A stretch of 64,000 nt of DNA from Deinococcus sp. KNUC1210 (GCF_022344005.1 NZ_CP092190.1:558001-622000), one strand, 5' to 3'. Shown: positions 20,044 to 30,641, counted from the first letter of the stretch. A program made the numbers and translations. The notes: generated from the letters alone by a model not told the origin.

Positions 20044-20049
20044 TAAGGT
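20044..20049 (+). promoter_or_regulatory. -10 box TAAGGT for leaderless monooxygenase mRNA
   Basis: TAAGGT, 6-nt spacer CGGGCC, ATG at 20056. Confidence 0.6.
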
Positions 20050-20055
20050 CGGGCC

Positions 20056-20376
20056 ATGTCACAATCCACCCAGGCCGTCACGATTCAGGCGCTGATCGTT
20101 CCCCGCCCCGAACACGTTCAGGATGTCGAAACCGAGATGCTGGCGATGGTCCAGGCCAGCCGCGCCGAGTCTGGCTGCCAGCGCTACGATCTGCTGCGCG
20201 TAGACAGACCGGACGGCACCGTCGAATTTCACGTGCAGGAGCGATACGACGACATGACCGCCGTGCAGGCACACCGCGACAGCGCCCACTATCAGGCCTA
20301 CCGCAGCCGCGCCGGAGACTGGTTCGCCCAGCCGCCCGCCGTGACCCTGCTGCGCGACGTTGATGTTGCCGGGTGA
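20056..20376 (+). CDS. Antibiotic biosynthesis monooxygenase (ABM) domain protein
   Basis: Small dimeric alpha/beta-barrel protein of 106 aa in the ABM/YgiN-like quinol monooxygenase family. Characteristic features are QALIVPRPEHVQDVETEMLA at the N-terminus, SGCQRYDLLRVDRPDGTVEFHVQERYDD in the middle (split here as the beta hairpin with the conserved E/RY), and AHRDSAHYQAYR near the end. The substrate is unknown. It is followed 8 nt later by the HMG-CoA lyase-like gene, suggesting co-transcription. Confidence 0.85.
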   Translation: MSQSTQAVTIQALIVPRPEHVQDVETEMLAMVQASRAESGCQRYDLLRVDRPDGTVEFHVQERYDDMTAVQAHRDSAHYQAYRSRAGDWFAQPPAVTLLRDVDVAG

Positions 20377-20383
20377 ACTGAGC

Positions 20384-21331
20384 ATGACTGCGCCCGCTGC
20401 TCCTCGGCCCGTGCCGCTGCAGATCGTGGAGGTGGGACCACGCGACGGTCTGCAGAACGAGGCCCGGACGCTGCCGCCGCCCGTGCGCGCCGAGCTGATC
20501 CGGCGTCTGCTGGCAGCGGGCGTGACCCAGCTGGAGGCGGTCAGCTTCGTACATCCCCAGCGGGTGCCCCAGATGGCCGGGGCCGAGGAGGTGCTGAGCG
20601 TGGTTCAGCCGCAGGCACCTCCGGCGTCGCTGCTGGGGCTGGTGCTCAATGAACGCGGCTTCGAACGGGCCCTGACAGCGGGAATTCAGCACGTTCGCTA
20701 CTCGTTTTCGGTCACCGAGGTCTTTGCGCGGCGCAACCAGAATGCGGGCGTGGAAGAGTCGGTGGCGCTCGCGCTGCATCTGGTGTCACGGGCGCGGGCG
20801 GCGGGGCTGCGAATCGGACTGGTGCTGTCCACGTCGTTTGGCAGTCCCTTCGAGGGCCGGGTCGCCCCTGCCCACGTGCTGAGCATTGCCGAGCGGGTCG
20901 CCGCCGCCGCCCCCGACGAGCTGATCTTCGCGGACACCATCGGAGCGGGTGCCCCCTCTGCCGTGCGCGAGGTCGTCTCGGGCGCGGTGGCCTGGGAGGT
21001 GCCGGGCATGCGCGTGGGCGGGCATTTCCACAACACCCGCAACACCGGGTACGCCAACGCGGTCGCCGCGCTGGAGGCCGGAGCCAGCGTACTCGACAGC
21101 AGTATCGGCGGCATCGGCGGCTGCCCGTTCGCGCCGCGTGCCACCGGCAACATCGCCACCGAAGACCTGGGCTATCTGCTGCGGGAAATGGGCATCCAGA
21201 CGGGCCTGGAACTGGATGGCCTGCTGGACATCTCGCGCTGGCTGGGCGAGCAGCTGGGCCATGACGTGCCGGGACTGCTGGTGAAGGCGGGAGATATCGG
21301 GGCCGGGAATGCCGTGTCTGACGATGCGTAA
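20384..21331 (+). CDS. Hydroxymethylglutaryl-CoA lyase-like enzyme
   Basis: DRE-TIM metallolyase of 315 aa, most likely cleaving HMG-CoA (or a related acyl-CoA) to acetyl-CoA and acetoacetate in leucine degradation. The signature VEVGPRDGLQNE is at residues 17-28, followed by TQLEAVSFVHPQRVPQMAG, the metal-binding HFHNTRNTGYAN and the catalytic loop GGIGGCPFAPRATGNIATED with its conserved cysteine. ATG 20384 matches the family N-terminus; a second ATG at 20360 overlaps the preceding gene. It sits behind the ABM gene. Confidence 0.9.
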   Translation: MTAPAAPRPVPLQIVEVGPRDGLQNEARTLPPPVRAELIRRLLAAGVTQLEAVSFVHPQRVPQMAGAEEVLSVVQPQAPPASLLGLVLNERGFERALTAGIQHVRYSFSVTEVFARRNQNAGVEESVALALHLVSRARAAGLRIGLVLSTSFGSPFEGRVAPAHVLSIAERVAAAAPDELIFADTIGAGAPSAVREVVSGAVAWEVPGMRVGGHFHNTRNTGYANAVAALEAGASVLDSSIGGIGGCPFAPRATGNIATEDLGYLLREMGIQTGLELDGLLDISRWLGEQLGHDVPGLLVKAGDIGAGNAVSDDA

Positions 21332-21379
21332 CGGGTGGCGGCTCCTGTTGCCAGCCGCCCTCCTCCACGCCTCCTGCTC

Positions 21380-21385
21380 TACACT
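21380..21385 (+). promoter_or_regulatory. -10 box TACACT for leaderless nth mRNA
   Basis: TACACT, 6-nt spacer CGCTTC, GTG at 21392. Confidence 0.7.
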
Positions 21386-21391
21386 CGCTTC

Positions 21392-22096
21392 GTGACCGAT
21401 TCCGGCAGCAGACGCCCTCGCCCGCAGAAGGGTGCTTCAGCGCCCCGCGTTTCGCCCACTCTGCGGCGGCGAGCGGCGAGCATCCTGGCAGAACTGACTG
21501 AGCTGTACCCGGACGCCCGCACCGAGCTGGTGTACAGCAGCCCCTTTGAACTGCTGGTCGCCACCGTCCTGAGCGCCCAGGCCACCGACGTGAGCGTGAA
21601 CGCCGCCACGCCCGCGCTGTTTGCCGCCTATCCAGACGCCCTGGCACTCAGCCGCGCCGCGCCGGAAGAGGTGGAACCGTATATCCGCAGCATCGGGCTG
21701 TACCGGGGCAAGGCACGCAACCTGGTGGCACTGGCAGGACTGCTTCAGGAGCGGCACGGCGGCGAGGTGCCCAATGACTTCGGGGCGGTGGTGGCGCTGC
21801 CGGGAGCCGGGCGAAAAACCGCGAACGTGGTGCTCAGCAATGCCTACGGTTACCCGGCGATTGCGGTCGATACACACGTGGGGCGGCTGGCGCGGCGGCT
21901 GGGCCTGAGCAGCGAGCAGAACCCGGACAAGGTGGAACTCGACCTCCAGCGGCTCTTTCCGCAGGAGCGGTGGGTGTTCCTCCACCACGCGCTGATTCTG
22001 CATGGACGGCGCGTCTGCGTGGCGCGAACGCCGCTGTGCAGCGCCTGTGTGCTGGCTGCCCTGTGCCCGAAGACCGGGGTGGACAGACAGGCATGA
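21392..22096 (+). CDS. nth: Endonuclease III (DNA glycosylase/AP lyase)
   Basis: Base-excision repair enzyme of 234 aa removing oxidised pyrimidines. The helix-hairpin-helix with the catalytic lysine is LPGAGRKTANVVL, the catalytic aspartate is in AVDTHVGRLARRLGL, and the C-terminal iron-sulfur cluster ligands fit C-x6-C-x2-C-x5-C (CVARTPLCSACVLAALC). The GTG start at 21392 is fixed by TACACT 6 nt upstream. The N-terminus is Arg/Pro-rich and about 20 residues longer than E. coli Nth. Deinococcus genomes usually hold several endonuclease III paralogues; which one this is cannot be told here. Confidence 0.94.
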   Translation: MTDSGSRRPRPQKGASAPRVSPTLRRRAASILAELTELYPDARTELVYSSPFELLVATVLSAQATDVSVNAATPALFAAYPDALALSRAAPEEVEPYIRSIGLYRGKARNLVALAGLLQERHGGEVPNDFGAVVALPGAGRKTANVVLSNAYGYPAIAVDTHVGRLARRLGLSSEQNPDKVELDLQRLFPQERWVFLHHALILHGRRVCVARTPLCSACVLAALCPKTGVDRQA

Positions 22097-22120
22097 CCCG
22101 CCTTCACCCTCAAAACGGGT

Positions 22121-22126
22121 TACAGT
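22121..22126 (+). promoter_or_regulatory. -10 box TACAGT upstream of coiled-coil/zinc-ribbon gene
   Basis: TACAGT followed by AGAGATGATG: the spacer is 4 nt to the first ATG (22131) or 7 nt to the second (22134), so the transcript would be leaderless or nearly so. Confidence 0.6.
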
Positions 22127-22130
22127 AGAG

Positions 22131-22852
22131 ATGATGAATGAGAGCGGACAGCTGGAACGCCTGTATCAGGTGCAGCAGCTCGATCTGGAACTCGACCGCC
22201 TGACCCAACAGGAGAGCGAGATTGCAGTCGAACTGAAGGAAGCGCGGGCACAGCAGGAGCGCATCAACAATGATCTTGAGGACGCTGAGATTACGCTGGA
22301 GGGCGTCGAAAAGCAAATTCGGCGTCTGGAACTGGACCTGGCGACCAGCCAGGAACAGATTGCCCGTAACAAGGCCGAGCAGGACAGGAATGCCACCAAC
22401 GCCAAGTTGCAGTCTCAGTACGAGAATGTGATTCAGCAGCTCGGTGAGCGCGTGACCGACTATGAAGAGGCGCTGGCTCCGCTGTACGAGCGGCAGACCG
22501 CCCTTCAGGAGCGTGCCCGCGAGCTGAGAAGCGAACACCGCACCCTGCGCCCGACCCTGGGCAGCCTGGAAGACGCCGACGAGGCACGCATCGTGGCGCT
22601 GCGGGCCGAGGGGCAGGAACGCCGCGAGCGCCGCCGCGATATGGCCGCCGCCATCGAGAGCAGGCTGGTCAAGGAATACGAACTGATCCGCCGCTCGAAA
22701 AGGGACTGGGCATCGTGCCCTTCGAGGGTGGGCGCTGCAAGGGCTGTAACGTGGTGCTGCCGACCAACGTGCAGCAGCGGGCCGCGCTGGGCCGACTGCC
22801 CGCCGTCAAATGCCCCAGCTGCGGCAGATTTCTGATCAAGCTGCACGACTGA
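22131..22852 (+). CDS. Coiled-coil protein with C4 zinc ribbon (one frame break)
   Basis: About 240 aa once the frame is joined. Residues 5-180 form a long coiled coil rich in L, E and Q (LDLELDRLTQQESEIAVELK). The C-terminal zinc ribbon reads GGRCKGCNVVLP...VKCPSCGRFLI in the shifted frame. The break is at A4 (22698-22701, TCGAAAAGGG): one more A keeps LIRRSKKGLGIVPFEGGR in frame to TGA 22852. This is the widespread bacterial coiled-coil/C4-zinc-ribbon family (CT398-like); its role is unclear, with nucleic acid or protein scaffolding suggested. A terminator follows. Confidence 0.85.
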
Positions 22853-22905
22853 GCGAACAAGCACAGACGACCTCTGCCAGTCTTTATCGAATCTTTAAGA
22901 AGAGG

Positions 22906-22951
22906 GCGCGTTCGTCGGCTGCAAGACTGAAGCTGGCGAACGCGCATTTTT
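22906..22951 (+). terminator. Terminator downstream of zinc-ribbon gene
   Basis: GCGCGTTCG (22906-22914) and CGAACGCGC (22937-22945) pair, with a 22-nt loop, followed by ATTTTTG. Confidence 0.75.
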
Positions 22952-23007
22952 GCGTGCTGGACGGCATTCATCGGCAGGCAACCTCGCGCCGGCAACCCCC
23001 TCCAATA

Positions 23008-23024
23008 TTACGTCTACAACATAA
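23008..23024 (+). promoter_or_regulatory. RDRM-like palindrome (probable DdrO operator) at gyrA
   Basis: TTACGTCTACAACATAA agrees with the published RDRM consensus TTATGTCATTGACATAA at 12 of 17 positions, including nearly all of both half sites. It lies 5 nt upstream of a TATACT -10 box (23030-23035), so a bound repressor would block RNA polymerase. gyrA is a member of the DdrO/PprI radiation-response regulon in characterised Deinococcus species. Confidence 0.8.
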
Positions 23025-23029
23025 TATGC

Positions 23030-23035
23030 TATACT
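23030..23035 (+). promoter_or_regulatory. gyrA promoter -10 box TATACT
   Basis: TATACT directly downstream of the RDRM-like palindrome; it predicts a 5' untranslated leader of about 115 nt before GTG 23158. Confidence 0.7.
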
Positions 23036-23115
23036 TCAGCATCGCCCGATCAGCCATCTCGACTGCGCCGGGCTGCTGATTCTCAAGCGGCACCTTCCCC
23101 CTGAAGCCGCACAAA

Positions 23116-23144
23116 CCGCCCGTCTTCTGCCGGAAGACGGGCGG
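23116..23144 (+). other. 12-bp perfect hairpin in gyrA leader
   Basis: CCGCCCGTCTTC (23116-23127), loop TGCCG, GAAGACGGGCGG (23133-23144), then GAATGGAG as Shine-Dalgarno region. There is no U-tract, so it is unlikely to be a plain terminator; it may modulate mRNA stability or translation. Confidence 0.7.
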
Positions 23145-23157
23145 GAATGGAGCAAAC

Positions 23158-25587
<2,430 letters not shown>

Positions 25588-25637
25588 GACCCGCTGGGGT
25601 CGGCTTACTGGCCGCCTGCGGAAACTTCAAAAGCTAA

Positions 25638-25673
25638 GGGGCGGGCCAGTTGATCTGGCCCGCCCTCCTTTTG
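25638..25673. terminator. Terminator between gyrA and pilT (bidirectional)
   Basis: GGGCGGGCCAG (25639-25649), loop TTGAT, CTGGCCCGCCC (25655-25665), then TCCTTTTG. The flanking genes converge. Confidence 0.85.
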
Positions 25674-25699
25674 TTTCGCCTGCCACCCGCGACAGGACT

Positions 25700-26779
25700 T
25701 CAGACGTAGCTGGCGGTCATCAGTTTCATCTTGACTTCGTGGGCGCTGGTGGCCGACTGCATGGCGACCTGTTCGGTCAGCAGGCCGCGTTTCACGAGCT
25801 GCACCAGATGCTGGTCGAAGGTGTGCATGCCGCGCAGACTGCCCTCCTCCAGCGCCTGTTTGATCTCTTCCAGCCGGTTCTCGTCCTTGATACAGTCGCG
25901 CACCGTCGGGGTGCCCAGCAGCACTTCCAGCCCCAGCACCCGCCCGCCCTCCTTGCGCGGCAGCAGCCGCTGACTGACCACCCCGACCAGACTTTCCGAC
26001 AGGCCCAGGCGAATCTGACCGCGCTCGTGCGGCGCAAAGAAGTCGAGCACGCGACTGACAGTCCGCACGGCGTCCATGGTGTGCAGCGTGCTGAAGACGA
26101 GGTGCCCGGTCTGGGCCGCCGACAGCGCCGCTTCCACCGTCTCCTTGTCGCGCATCTCTCCGATCAGGATCACGTCGGGGTCCTGGCGCATCGAGGCCCG
26201 CAGCCCGGCGGTAAACGACAGGGTATCGGTGCCGAGTTCGCGCTGCGAAATGGTGGCCTGCTTGTCGCGGTGCAGAATCTCGATAGGATCTTCGAGCGTG
26301 ACGATATTGACCGGGTGTTGGGCGTTGATATGGTCGATCATCGAGGCCAACGTGGTCGTCTTGCCGCTGCCGGTCGGCCCCGTCACCAGAATCAGGCCGC
26401 GTTCGTTCTCCAGCAGTTCCTTGAAGGTCTCCTGCGGCAGTCCCAGTTGCTCGAAGGTCGGAATCGGACGTTCCTCGATCACGCGCATGATCATGCCGAT
26501 AGAGCCGCGCTGCCAGTAGGCATTGACACGGAAGCGGGCCACATCCTGAACCCAGTACGCGAAATCGGCCTCCCGCTTTTCTACAAAGCTTTCCCACTGT
26601 CCGGGGCGGCGCATCGCCTCCTTGGCAAACGCCTCCATATGAGCGGGCGACAGCGCCGTCTCGCCGTAGCGACGGATATCACCGTCGATGCGGCCCATCG
26701 GTACGCCGCCCGCCCGAAGATGAATATCACTGGCGTGGTCCTTCACGATGACCGTCAGCAGACTCTCGAAAACACTCAC
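25700..26779 (-). CDS. pilT: Type IV pilus retraction ATPase PilT
   Basis: Hexameric secretion-type ATPase of 359 aa that depolymerises type IV pili; needed for twitching and often for DNA uptake. The N-terminal domain holds KDHASDIHLRAGGVPMGRI. The core carries Walker A GPTGSGKTTTLASMID, Asp box NIVTLEDPIE, Walker B DPDVILIGEMRD and His box GHLVFSTLHTMDA. The C-terminal part differs from the AIRNLIRE motif of canonical PilT, so PilU-like or paralogous function is possible. The GTG start at 26779 is set by TACATT 6 nt upstream. No other pilus genes are nearby. Confidence 0.93.
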   Translation of the reverse strand: MSVFESLLTVIVKDHASDIHLRAGGVPMGRIDGDIRRYGETALSPAHMEAFAKEAMRRPGQWESFVEKREADFAYWVQDVARFRVNAYWQRGSIGMIMRVIEERPIPTFEQLGLPQETFKELLENERGLILVTGPTGSGKTTTLASMIDHINAQHPVNIVTLEDPIEILHRDKQATISQRELGTDTLSFTAGLRASMRQDPDVILIGEMRDKETVEAALSAAQTGHLVFSTLHTMDAVRTVSRVLDFFAPHERGQIRLGLSESLVGVVSQRLLPRKEGGRVLGLEVLLGTPTVRDCIKDENRLEEIKQALEEGSLRGMHTFDQHLVQLVKRGLLTEQVAMQSATSAHEVKMKLMTASYV

Positions 26780-26785
26780 GTTTTT

Positions 26786-26791
26786 AATGTA
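26786..26791 (-). promoter_or_regulatory. -10 box TACATT for leaderless pilT mRNA
   Basis: TACATT, 6-nt spacer AAAAAC, GTG at 26779. Confidence 0.65.
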
Positions 26792-27136
26792 CCTGCCGAC
26801 TTCTGACAAATCTCGTAACGCCCCAGCGGGCGGCCCACCGCAGCCGTCATTCCTAAAATCTTGAACCGCGTGCATTTTTAGACGGTCTTTATGAACTACT
26901 GCCCGACCGAAACCAAGGGATAGGCCAAACCATCTAGAGGACTGAAATCTCCCGTCCCAGCGCCGGTTTTTCGAATCCTAAGCAGATGCACACTGAAATC
27001 CAATGCCATTTTAAAGAAACAAAATAGTTGCTAAAATTGTGACTTAGGTGTACACTGTGTTCAGCGTTGGGATTGACCGGGATCGGCCCGGCCCGCTTCC
27101 CAATTTTCCCGTTTCGACTGACCCAGGAGGCCAGAT
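26792..27136. other. AT-rich divergent intergenic region pilT / ddrI-like gene
   Basis: About 345 nt without a convincing gene. It is visibly AT-richer than its surroundings (especially 26980-27050). It holds the pilT promoter on the minus strand and the ddrI-like promoter at its right side. No small RNA, repeat or second gene could be supported. Confidence 0.5.
27028..27056 (+). promoter_or_regulatory. Promoter of the ddrI-like gene
   Basis: TTGCTA (27028-27033), 17-nt spacer, TACACT (27051-27056). The predicted transcript has a leader of about 75 nt ending in a strong AGGAGG, unlike the many leaderless genes nearby. Confidence 0.65.
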
Positions 27137-27796
27137 ATGCTCCTCTCAAACAACAGCAAGACCGCGACTCAGACCACCTCGCGCACTGCCCCCAGCAAGC
27201 TTGACCGCAGCTCGTTCGTCGATACCGTCAGCCATCGTCCCGGCAGCGTCATCCTGTACCCCGGCAAGAGCGACATGCTCTACCGCGTGTCGAGCGGCCT
27301 GGTCCGGATTCACACCATGGACGACGACGGCAACGGTCTGACGCTGCGGTACGTCAAGCCCGGCGATTACTTCGGTGAGGAAGCGCTGGCAGGGCTGGAT
27401 CGTCAGTACTTCGCCGAGGCCGTGACCGACAGCAGCGTGGACGTGATGAACCCCGCCCTGATGACTGCCGAAGACAACCTGATCGTGACCACGCACCTCG
27501 TCCGCACGCTGGAGCGGGCCTACGAGAGCATCTACCGTCTGGTCGGCAAGCGTCTGCGTGCCCGCATCGCCGGAGAGCTGCTGGAGCTGAAGGATACGGC
27601 GCTGGCAAGTGTGCAGCCCGGCGGCGAGACCATGATCTACGCCACGCACGACGAACTGGCCGCAGCGGTGGGCAGTGTGCGCGAGACCGTCACCAAGGTG
27701 GTCGGCGAACTCAGCCGCGAGGGCGTCATCAGCGCCGGATACGGCAAGATCACGCTGAACAACGAAGCAGCGCTGGCCCGCATCGCCGCCGAATAA
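27137..27796 (+). CDS. ddrI: CRP/FNR-family regulator, DdrI-like
   Basis: Transcription factor of 219 aa with an N-terminal cyclic-nucleotide-binding beta barrel (about residues 30-115: GSVILYPGKSDMLYRVSSGL, RYVKPGDYFGEEALAG), a dimerisation helix (HLVRTLERAYESIYRLVGKRL) and a C-terminal winged helix with recognition element DELAAAVGSVRETVTKVVGE. This matches the Deinococcus DNA-damage-response regulator DdrI, which acts as a global CRP-like activator; the assignment rests on overall similarity remembered, not a search. ATG 27137 follows AGGAGG. It is the only regulator here with a canonical leader and promoter. Confidence 0.8.
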   Translation: MLLSNNSKTATQTTSRTAPSKLDRSSFVDTVSHRPGSVILYPGKSDMLYRVSSGLVRIHTMDDDGNGLTLRYVKPGDYFGEEALAGLDRQYFAEAVTDSSVDVMNPALMTAEDNLIVTTHLVRTLERAYESIYRLVGKRLRARIAGELLELKDTALASVQPGGETMIYATHDELAAAVGSVRETVTKVVGELSREGVISAGYGKITLNNEAALARIAAE

Positions 27797-27831
27797 CCCG
27801 CCACCAAGAACCGTCCACAGCAGTACAGAAG

Positions 27832-27859
27832 CAGGCGTCCTCCGGGGCGTCTGTTTTTT
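27832..27859 (+). terminator. Terminator downstream of ddrI-like gene
   Basis: CAGGCGTCC and GGGCGTCTG form a 9-bp stem with two G-U pairs, followed by TTTTTT. Confidence 0.75.
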
Positions 27860-27890
27860 GGCTTCAGAACATGCGGGTCTGCCGCTGCAC

Positions 27891-27896
27891 TATCCT
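27891..27896 (+). promoter_or_regulatory. -10 box TATCCT for leaderless DUF1905 mRNA
   Basis: TATCCT, 6-nt spacer GCCGTC, ATG at 27903. Confidence 0.65.
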
Positions 27897-27902
27897 GCCG
27901 TC

Positions 27903-28187
27903 ATGACCTTCGAGTTCAGCGGCGAACTCTGGTACTGGAAAGGCCCAGCACCACACTATTTCCTGACCGTACCACCAAAGCACTCGCTCGATATCAAAGC
28001 GGCCTCCAGACTGGTGACCTACGGCTGGGGCATGATCCCGGTCAGGGTTCAGATCGGGGAAACGACGTGGAAAACATCGCTGTTCGCCAAAGACGGGCTG
28101 TATGCCCTGCCGGTCAGAGCGAGCGTCCGAAAGGCGGAAGGGCTTGAGGAAGGCGACGAGGTTGCGGTGAAATTCGAACTTCAGTAG
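27903..28187 (+). CDS. DUF1905 domain protein
   Basis: Small protein of 94 aa consisting of one DUF1905 beta-barrel domain: FSGELWYWKGPAPHYFLTVP, GWGMIPVRVQIGETTWKTSL and the C-terminal KAEGLEEGDEVAVKFEL. Function is unknown. The domain often occurs fused to a YdeI/OmdA helical domain, which is absent here. It has its own leaderless promoter and converges with the ABC exporter genes. Confidence 0.85.
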   Translation: MTFEFSGELWYWKGPAPHYFLTVPPKHSLDIKAASRLVTYGWGMIPVRVQIGETTWKTSLFAKDGLYALPVRASVRKAEGLEEGDEVAVKFELQ

Positions 28188-28207
28188 CGCGTGACTCTTC
28201 CACGCGA

Positions 28208-29863
28208 CTATTCCAGTCTGTCGAGCCGCGCCGCGCCCCAGGCCAGCGGCCCCCAGGTACCCAGCACCGTGAAGATCAGCAGGCCCGCCAGTCCGCCGAG
28301 GCCCCAGGCAGTGCCGTAAGCGCTCAGGCCGGGGTAAGCGAACCCGAGCGTGATGCTGAGCAGCACAGGCCGCGCCAGCAACCCCACCAGCACCAGACTG
28401 CACAGCAGGCCTGCACCGATGTACAGCAGACCGCCCGGCGAGAAGCCGATTTCGGCGGGGTTGTCGGCGGTAAAGCGGGAAGCGCCGCGCCCAGGCCCAC
28501 GCCCAGCGCCGTCAGAACCAGGGCGCTGCTCAGGCCCACCAGCACCGAGGCGATCACGGTCACGACGCCCAGATTCAGCAGCACCGCGCTGCTCAGGGCC
28601 AGCGTGAGGCTGAGGAGCAGCATCAGCGGAAGCAGGCCCAGAAACTTGGCCCGCACGATCTGGGCGGCGGTGAGGGGCAGTTCTCAGCAGCCAGTAGCCG
28701 CGCCCCTCGGTGCTCAGGGCTGGAAACGCCATCCGAACGCCCACGCCCGCCAGCACGAAGCCCTGAAACGCCAGCTGGAAATAGCCCAACACGCCCCGGA
28801 ACCCCGGAATCGGCGGCAGCGGCAGGCTGCGGATACTGACCAGATACACCGCCGCCAGTGCCGCCAGCACCAGCAACTGACTCCACTGAGTCGGGTCGCG
28901 CAGCGTGACGGTCAGGTCTTTGGACGCCAGCAGACCACCCGGCCCAAAGCGGCGCAGACGCTGTTCCAGCTTACCCGGACGGCGCGGCGCAGGATCGAGC
29001 CGCAGCCGCGAACTGTCGAGGTTGCGTGCCCACCCGGCCTGATAGGCGTAGCTCGCCAGCAGCGTGGCACACACCGCCAGCACGACAGACAGGGCCAGCA
29101 GCGGCAGCAGCGCCCAGTGCAGGTGCCCGTGAGCAGCGTCCCAGATGACGGCGGCGGCCCAGCCATGCGGCCAGACCAGCGACCCCTCGCCCGACAGCTG
29201 CCGCAGCAGGGCGTTCAGTTGCAGCGGATCGGCGGCACGCGCCACCAGCGCTTCAGGATGCAGCGCCCGCACGCCGTAGACCAGACCGGCGCTGATGACC
29301 ACGCCCAGCCCAGTGGCGACCTCGCGCACACGGCTGACCGGAGAAACACGCATCAGCAGGACAGCCAGCAGAGCGCCCAGCCCCACCGGAAGGGCGTACA
29401 GCAGCACCGCCGTCAGGGTAATGATGGGGTAACACCACCAAGGAGCAGCAAAATAGACGCTCAGAGCGTACAGAATCGGCAGCGTCAGCACGGTGGGAAC
29501 GAGCGCCGCCGCCAGAAACGTTTCCGCCACCTTCAGGCCGAAGACCTGCCGCGCCGGGATCGGCTGGGCCAGCAGAAAATTCAGGTCGTCTGAGAGGTAA
29601 AGCGTGCTGATGGCCGTGGTGATGGCGCTGAAGGTGACCCCTGCTGACAGCACCAGCAGTCCGGTTTCCAGCACCCGCCGGAAGACGCCCAGCCCGATAA
29701 AGCCGAACGACCCCAGGAAATGCAGCGCCCGCGTGGTGCCCCAGACCTCGGCCCAGACGAGCAGCAGGCCCAGCAGCGCCAGCCCCAGGAATCCGAGCTT
29801 CGGGCCGCGCCACAGCGCATTTCGCAGGCCGGTGAGCTTGAGCCGCAGCAGCGAGCCGTTCAC
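28208..29863 (-). CDS. ABC-2-type exporter permease (two compensating frame breaks)
   Basis: Polytopic membrane protein of about 551 aa with many hydrophobic segments (KLGFLGLALLGLLLVWAEVW, VGLGALLAVLLMRV, WSQLLVLAALAAVYLVSI). It resembles large ABC-2-type permeases paired with one ATPase. Its frame is continuous with the preceding ATPase; the likely separate start is GTG 29863. Two breaks occur near the C-terminus. At 28674-28677 (G4, one base too many) the hydrophobic frame moves to VRAKFLGLLPLMLLLSLT, and at about 28472-28474 (AAA, one base too few) it returns to TADNPAEIGFSPGG. Between them the conserved membrane sequence lies only in the shifted frame. Confidence 0.8.
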   Translation of the reverse strand: MNGSLLRLKLTGLRNALWRGPKLGFLGLALLGLLLVWAEVWGTTRALHFLGSFGFIGLGVFRRVLETGLLVLSAGVTFSAITTAISTLYLSDDLNFLLAQPIPARQVFGLKVAETFLAAALVPTVLTLPILYALSVYFAAPWWCYPIITLTAVLLYALPVGLGALLAVLLMRVSPVSRVREVATGLGVVISAGLVYGVRALHPEALVARAADPLQLNALLRQLSGEGSLVWPHGWAAAVIWDAAHGHLHWALLPLLALSVVLAVCATLLASYAYQAGWARNLDSSRLRLDPAPRRPGKLEQRLRRFGPGGLLASKDLTVTLRDPTQWSQLLVLAALAAVYLVSIRSLPLPPIPGFRGVLGYFQLAFQGFVLAGVGVRMAFPALSTEGRGYWLLRTAPHRRPDRAGQVSGPASADAAPQPHAGPEQRGAAESGRRDRDRLGAGGPEQRPGSDGAGRGPGRGASRFTADNPAEIGFSPGGLLYIGAGLLCSLVLVGLLARPVLLSITLGFAYPGLSAYGTAWGLGGLAGLLIFTVLGTWGPLAWGAARLDRLE

Positions 29864-30641
29864 GCGGGGGCGCGGGGTCGCTCCCGGCTCCTGCTCCGCT
29901 CGCGCCCGTTCTTCATCCAGCAGGCGGAAAAAGACCCGCTCCAGACTGTCGCCCGACACGCCGCCCTTGACCGTTCCGGTCTGACTCCGCAGATCGTCCA
30001 TGCTGCCAGCACCCAGCACCCGGCCCCGGTCGAGCACCACCAGACGGTCGCAGACCGCTTCTGCCAGCGGCAGGCTGTGGGTGGTGAGCAGCACGGTGTT
30101 TCCGGCGTCGGCATGGGCACGGAACAGCTCGCGCACCTGCCGCGCCGCGTGCGGGTCCAGGCCCACCATCGGCTCGTCCACGATCAGCACCGGGGGCCGG
30201 GGCAGCAGCGCCGTGATGATCGTCAGCTTCTGCCGCATCCCGTGCGAATACGTTTCCGTCAGTTCGTTGCCGAAATCGGACAGACGAAAATACTCCAGCC
30301 AGCGGTTCTATTTCCGTCTCGGCATCCGGCACCTTTCGCAGCCCGGCCACGAAGCGCAGCGTTTCGCGGCCCGTGAGTTTGCCGTACAGATGCGGCCTGT
30401 CGGGAATGTACCCGAAACTCGACTTGGCGACCACAGGCGTTTTCCAGACATCATGGCCGTTCACGCTGACACGCCCTGCGCTCGGGCGAGTCAGGCCCAC
30501 CAGGGCGCGAATGGTGGTCGTTTTTCCCGCGCCATTGCTGCCCAGGAGTCCGAAGAGCTGTCCGGGCGGCACGCTGAAACTCAGGGCATCGACCGCCGTA
30601 TGTCGGCCATAGCGCTTGCTGAAACTGGAAACCTCGATCAC
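29864..30641 (-). CDS. ABC transporter ATP-binding protein (one frame break)
   Basis: ATPase of an ABC-2 exporter, about 260 aa. Walker A is LLGSNGAGKTTTIRAL, the Q/D-loop region GYIPDRPHLYGKLTGRE, a signature variant YSHGMRQKL, Walker B VLIVDEPMVGLD and H-loop LLTTHSLPLAEA. The start is GTG 30641, with TACCCT 5 nt upstream. The frame is broken near 30302-30309: ETEIEPL and LEYFRLSDFGNELTETYSHG are out of phase by one extra base. The end merges in frame with the permease; in the alternative frame a TGA at 29860-29862 overlaps the permease GTG, the arrangement expected for separate subunits. Substrate unknown. Confidence 0.82.

Noticed and set aside
27036..27062. CRP-like palindrome (TGTGA...) near the ddrI promoter
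   Set aside because: TGTGAC is followed by TTAGGTGTACACTG, which does not form the second half-site; no reliable autoregulatory site.
26934..27149. Small minus-strand frame upstream of the ddrI-like gene
   Set aside because: No ribosome site or -10 at the start and no recognisable product; lies in AT-rich promoter DNA.
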